A DNA stretch of 6,294 nucleotides, taken from the NCBI GenBank assembly GCA_019421975.1, contig JAHZEE010000021.1:2311-8604 (forward strand). Direction: 5' to 3'. The first letter of the stretch is position 1. The number at the start of each line of letters is the position of its first letter. The notes under the pieces are model-generated. The model ran no database searches and was not told the DNA's origin. It worked only from the letters and a program-made list of their open reading frames with translations. The translations under genes and the position numbers were made by a program. The stretch is from Clostridiales bacterium. GTDB lineage: Bacteria > Bacillota > Clostridia > Oscillospirales > Oscillospiraceae. Of this stretch, positions 5,886-6,294 are shown one piece after another.

Positions 5886-6294
5886 AACCTGCGTGCTCTT
5901 CTGACGGCTTGGCATCGCCGGCCAGAAAGACAGAGTCTTCGCTCAGTCCAATACACCGCACAGGGCAGTACTCAATACAGGCAGGTCCCTCCGGGCGGTT
6001 CCGGCACAGATCGCATTTGGCCGCCTTCCACTTTTTGCGGTCCTTGTTTTTCTTCATTGCGATCCGCGTTGGCTGGAATTTGCAGGCCCTTGCGCAAAGG
6101 CCGCAGCCGATGCAGAATTCTTCATCAATATAGACGATGCCTGTCTTCTCGTCAATGCACATTGCGGTCCCCTTTTTAGGGCAGGCGTTGTAGCAGGGAT
6201 GGTCATTACACTGCTGGCAGGCCATGATGGTGTGCATCATGGATCTGGTCCCCAGATTGACCCGAATGCGGCTATTGCCTGGACCCGTAAAGCC
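5884..6294 (-). CDS. Multi-[4Fe-4S] ferredoxin-like electron-transfer subunit (partial, 5' end outside window)
   Basis: This is the C-terminal 136 residues of an iron-sulfur protein of the HycB / DMSO-reductase-B type that serves as the electron-transfer partner of the AOR-family subunit encoded next to it. Three cysteine groups are visible: CQQCNDHPCYNACP (visible residues 26-39), CIGCGLCARACKFQP (61-75, classical CxxCxxCxxxC) and CDLCRNRPEGPACIEYCP (94-111). The reading frame stays open to the window edge, and the edge sequence contains NSRIRV, a typical segment after a first cluster motif. A further N-terminal cluster and the true start therefore probably lie beyond 6294; the ATG at 6240 is internal. 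Basic residues between the second and third groups (KKNKDRKKWKAAK) are typical of the linker. The stop is 14 bases before the AOR start, so this is one operon with the small subunit first. Similar pairings occur in AorA/AorB, WorS/WorL and BamC/BamB systems; which branch this belongs to is not decided. Confidence 0.93.
   Translation of the reverse strand, partial: GFTGPGNSRIRVNLGTRSMMHTIMACQQCNDHPCYNACPKKGTAMCIDEKTGIVYIDEEFCIGCGLCARACKFQPTRIAMKKNKDRKKWKAAKCDLCRNRPEGPACIEYCPVRCIGLSEDSVFLAGDAKPSEEHAG

Noticed and set aside
3665..5887. Long open frames on the + strand opposite the AOR-family gene
   Set aside because: They lack ribosome sites and family features. The first starts inside the terminator hairpin. 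The minus strand has unmistakable AOR homology throughout.
5870..5956. Upstream extension of the AOR-family frame to an ATG at 5956
   Set aside because: The extra residues are the out-of-frame shadow of the iron-sulfur gene, and the AAAGGAGGG site places the start at 5869.

Overview
The window looks like a stretch of chromosome from a strictly anaerobic, fairly GC-rich Firmicute, probably a gut-type clostridium of the Oscillospiraceae kind. This is an inference from three things: a bacterial V-type (A/V) ATPase operon, an ECF-type vitamin transporter component, and a tungsten/molybdenum aldehyde:ferredoxin oxidoreductase-family enzyme with its own polyferredoxin. Most genes have the codon use of a genome near 60% GC. 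One small gene is clearly AT-richer.

Positions 1-2042 hold the end of a V-type ATPase operon on the + strand: the last residues of subunit A, subunit B, subunit D, then a strong intrinsic terminator. Subunits A and D look normal. Subunit B does not. Compared with the family it lacks about 30 residues near the N-terminus, with a change of reading frame, and about 47 residues in the middle, in frame. The rest is well conserved, so this is either a very recently broken gene or a sequence/assembly error.

Positions 2089-3093 hold a separate two-gene unit with a near-consensus sigma-A promoter. It encodes an ECF transporter S component (substrate unknown) overlapping by 23 bases with a DUF1893 protein, a family with a cytidine-deaminase-like fold. 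A 9-bp direct repeat spaced by 11 bp lies on the -10 element and the predicted transcription start, which suggests an operator.

Positions 3165-3608 encode a small, AT-rich, membrane-anchored or secreted protein of unknown function. A bidirectional terminator at about 3646-3687 separates it from the convergent minus-strand genes.

Positions 3692-6294, on the minus strand, hold a redox pair. A multi-[4Fe-4S] ferredoxin-like subunit, whose 5' end lies beyond the window, is followed 14 bases later by a 725-residue, divergent member of the AOR (bis-pterin tungsten/molybdenum) family. Together they probably form a soluble enzyme in which the large subunit handles a carbon substrate and the small subunit carries electrons. 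The substrate cannot be read from the sequence.
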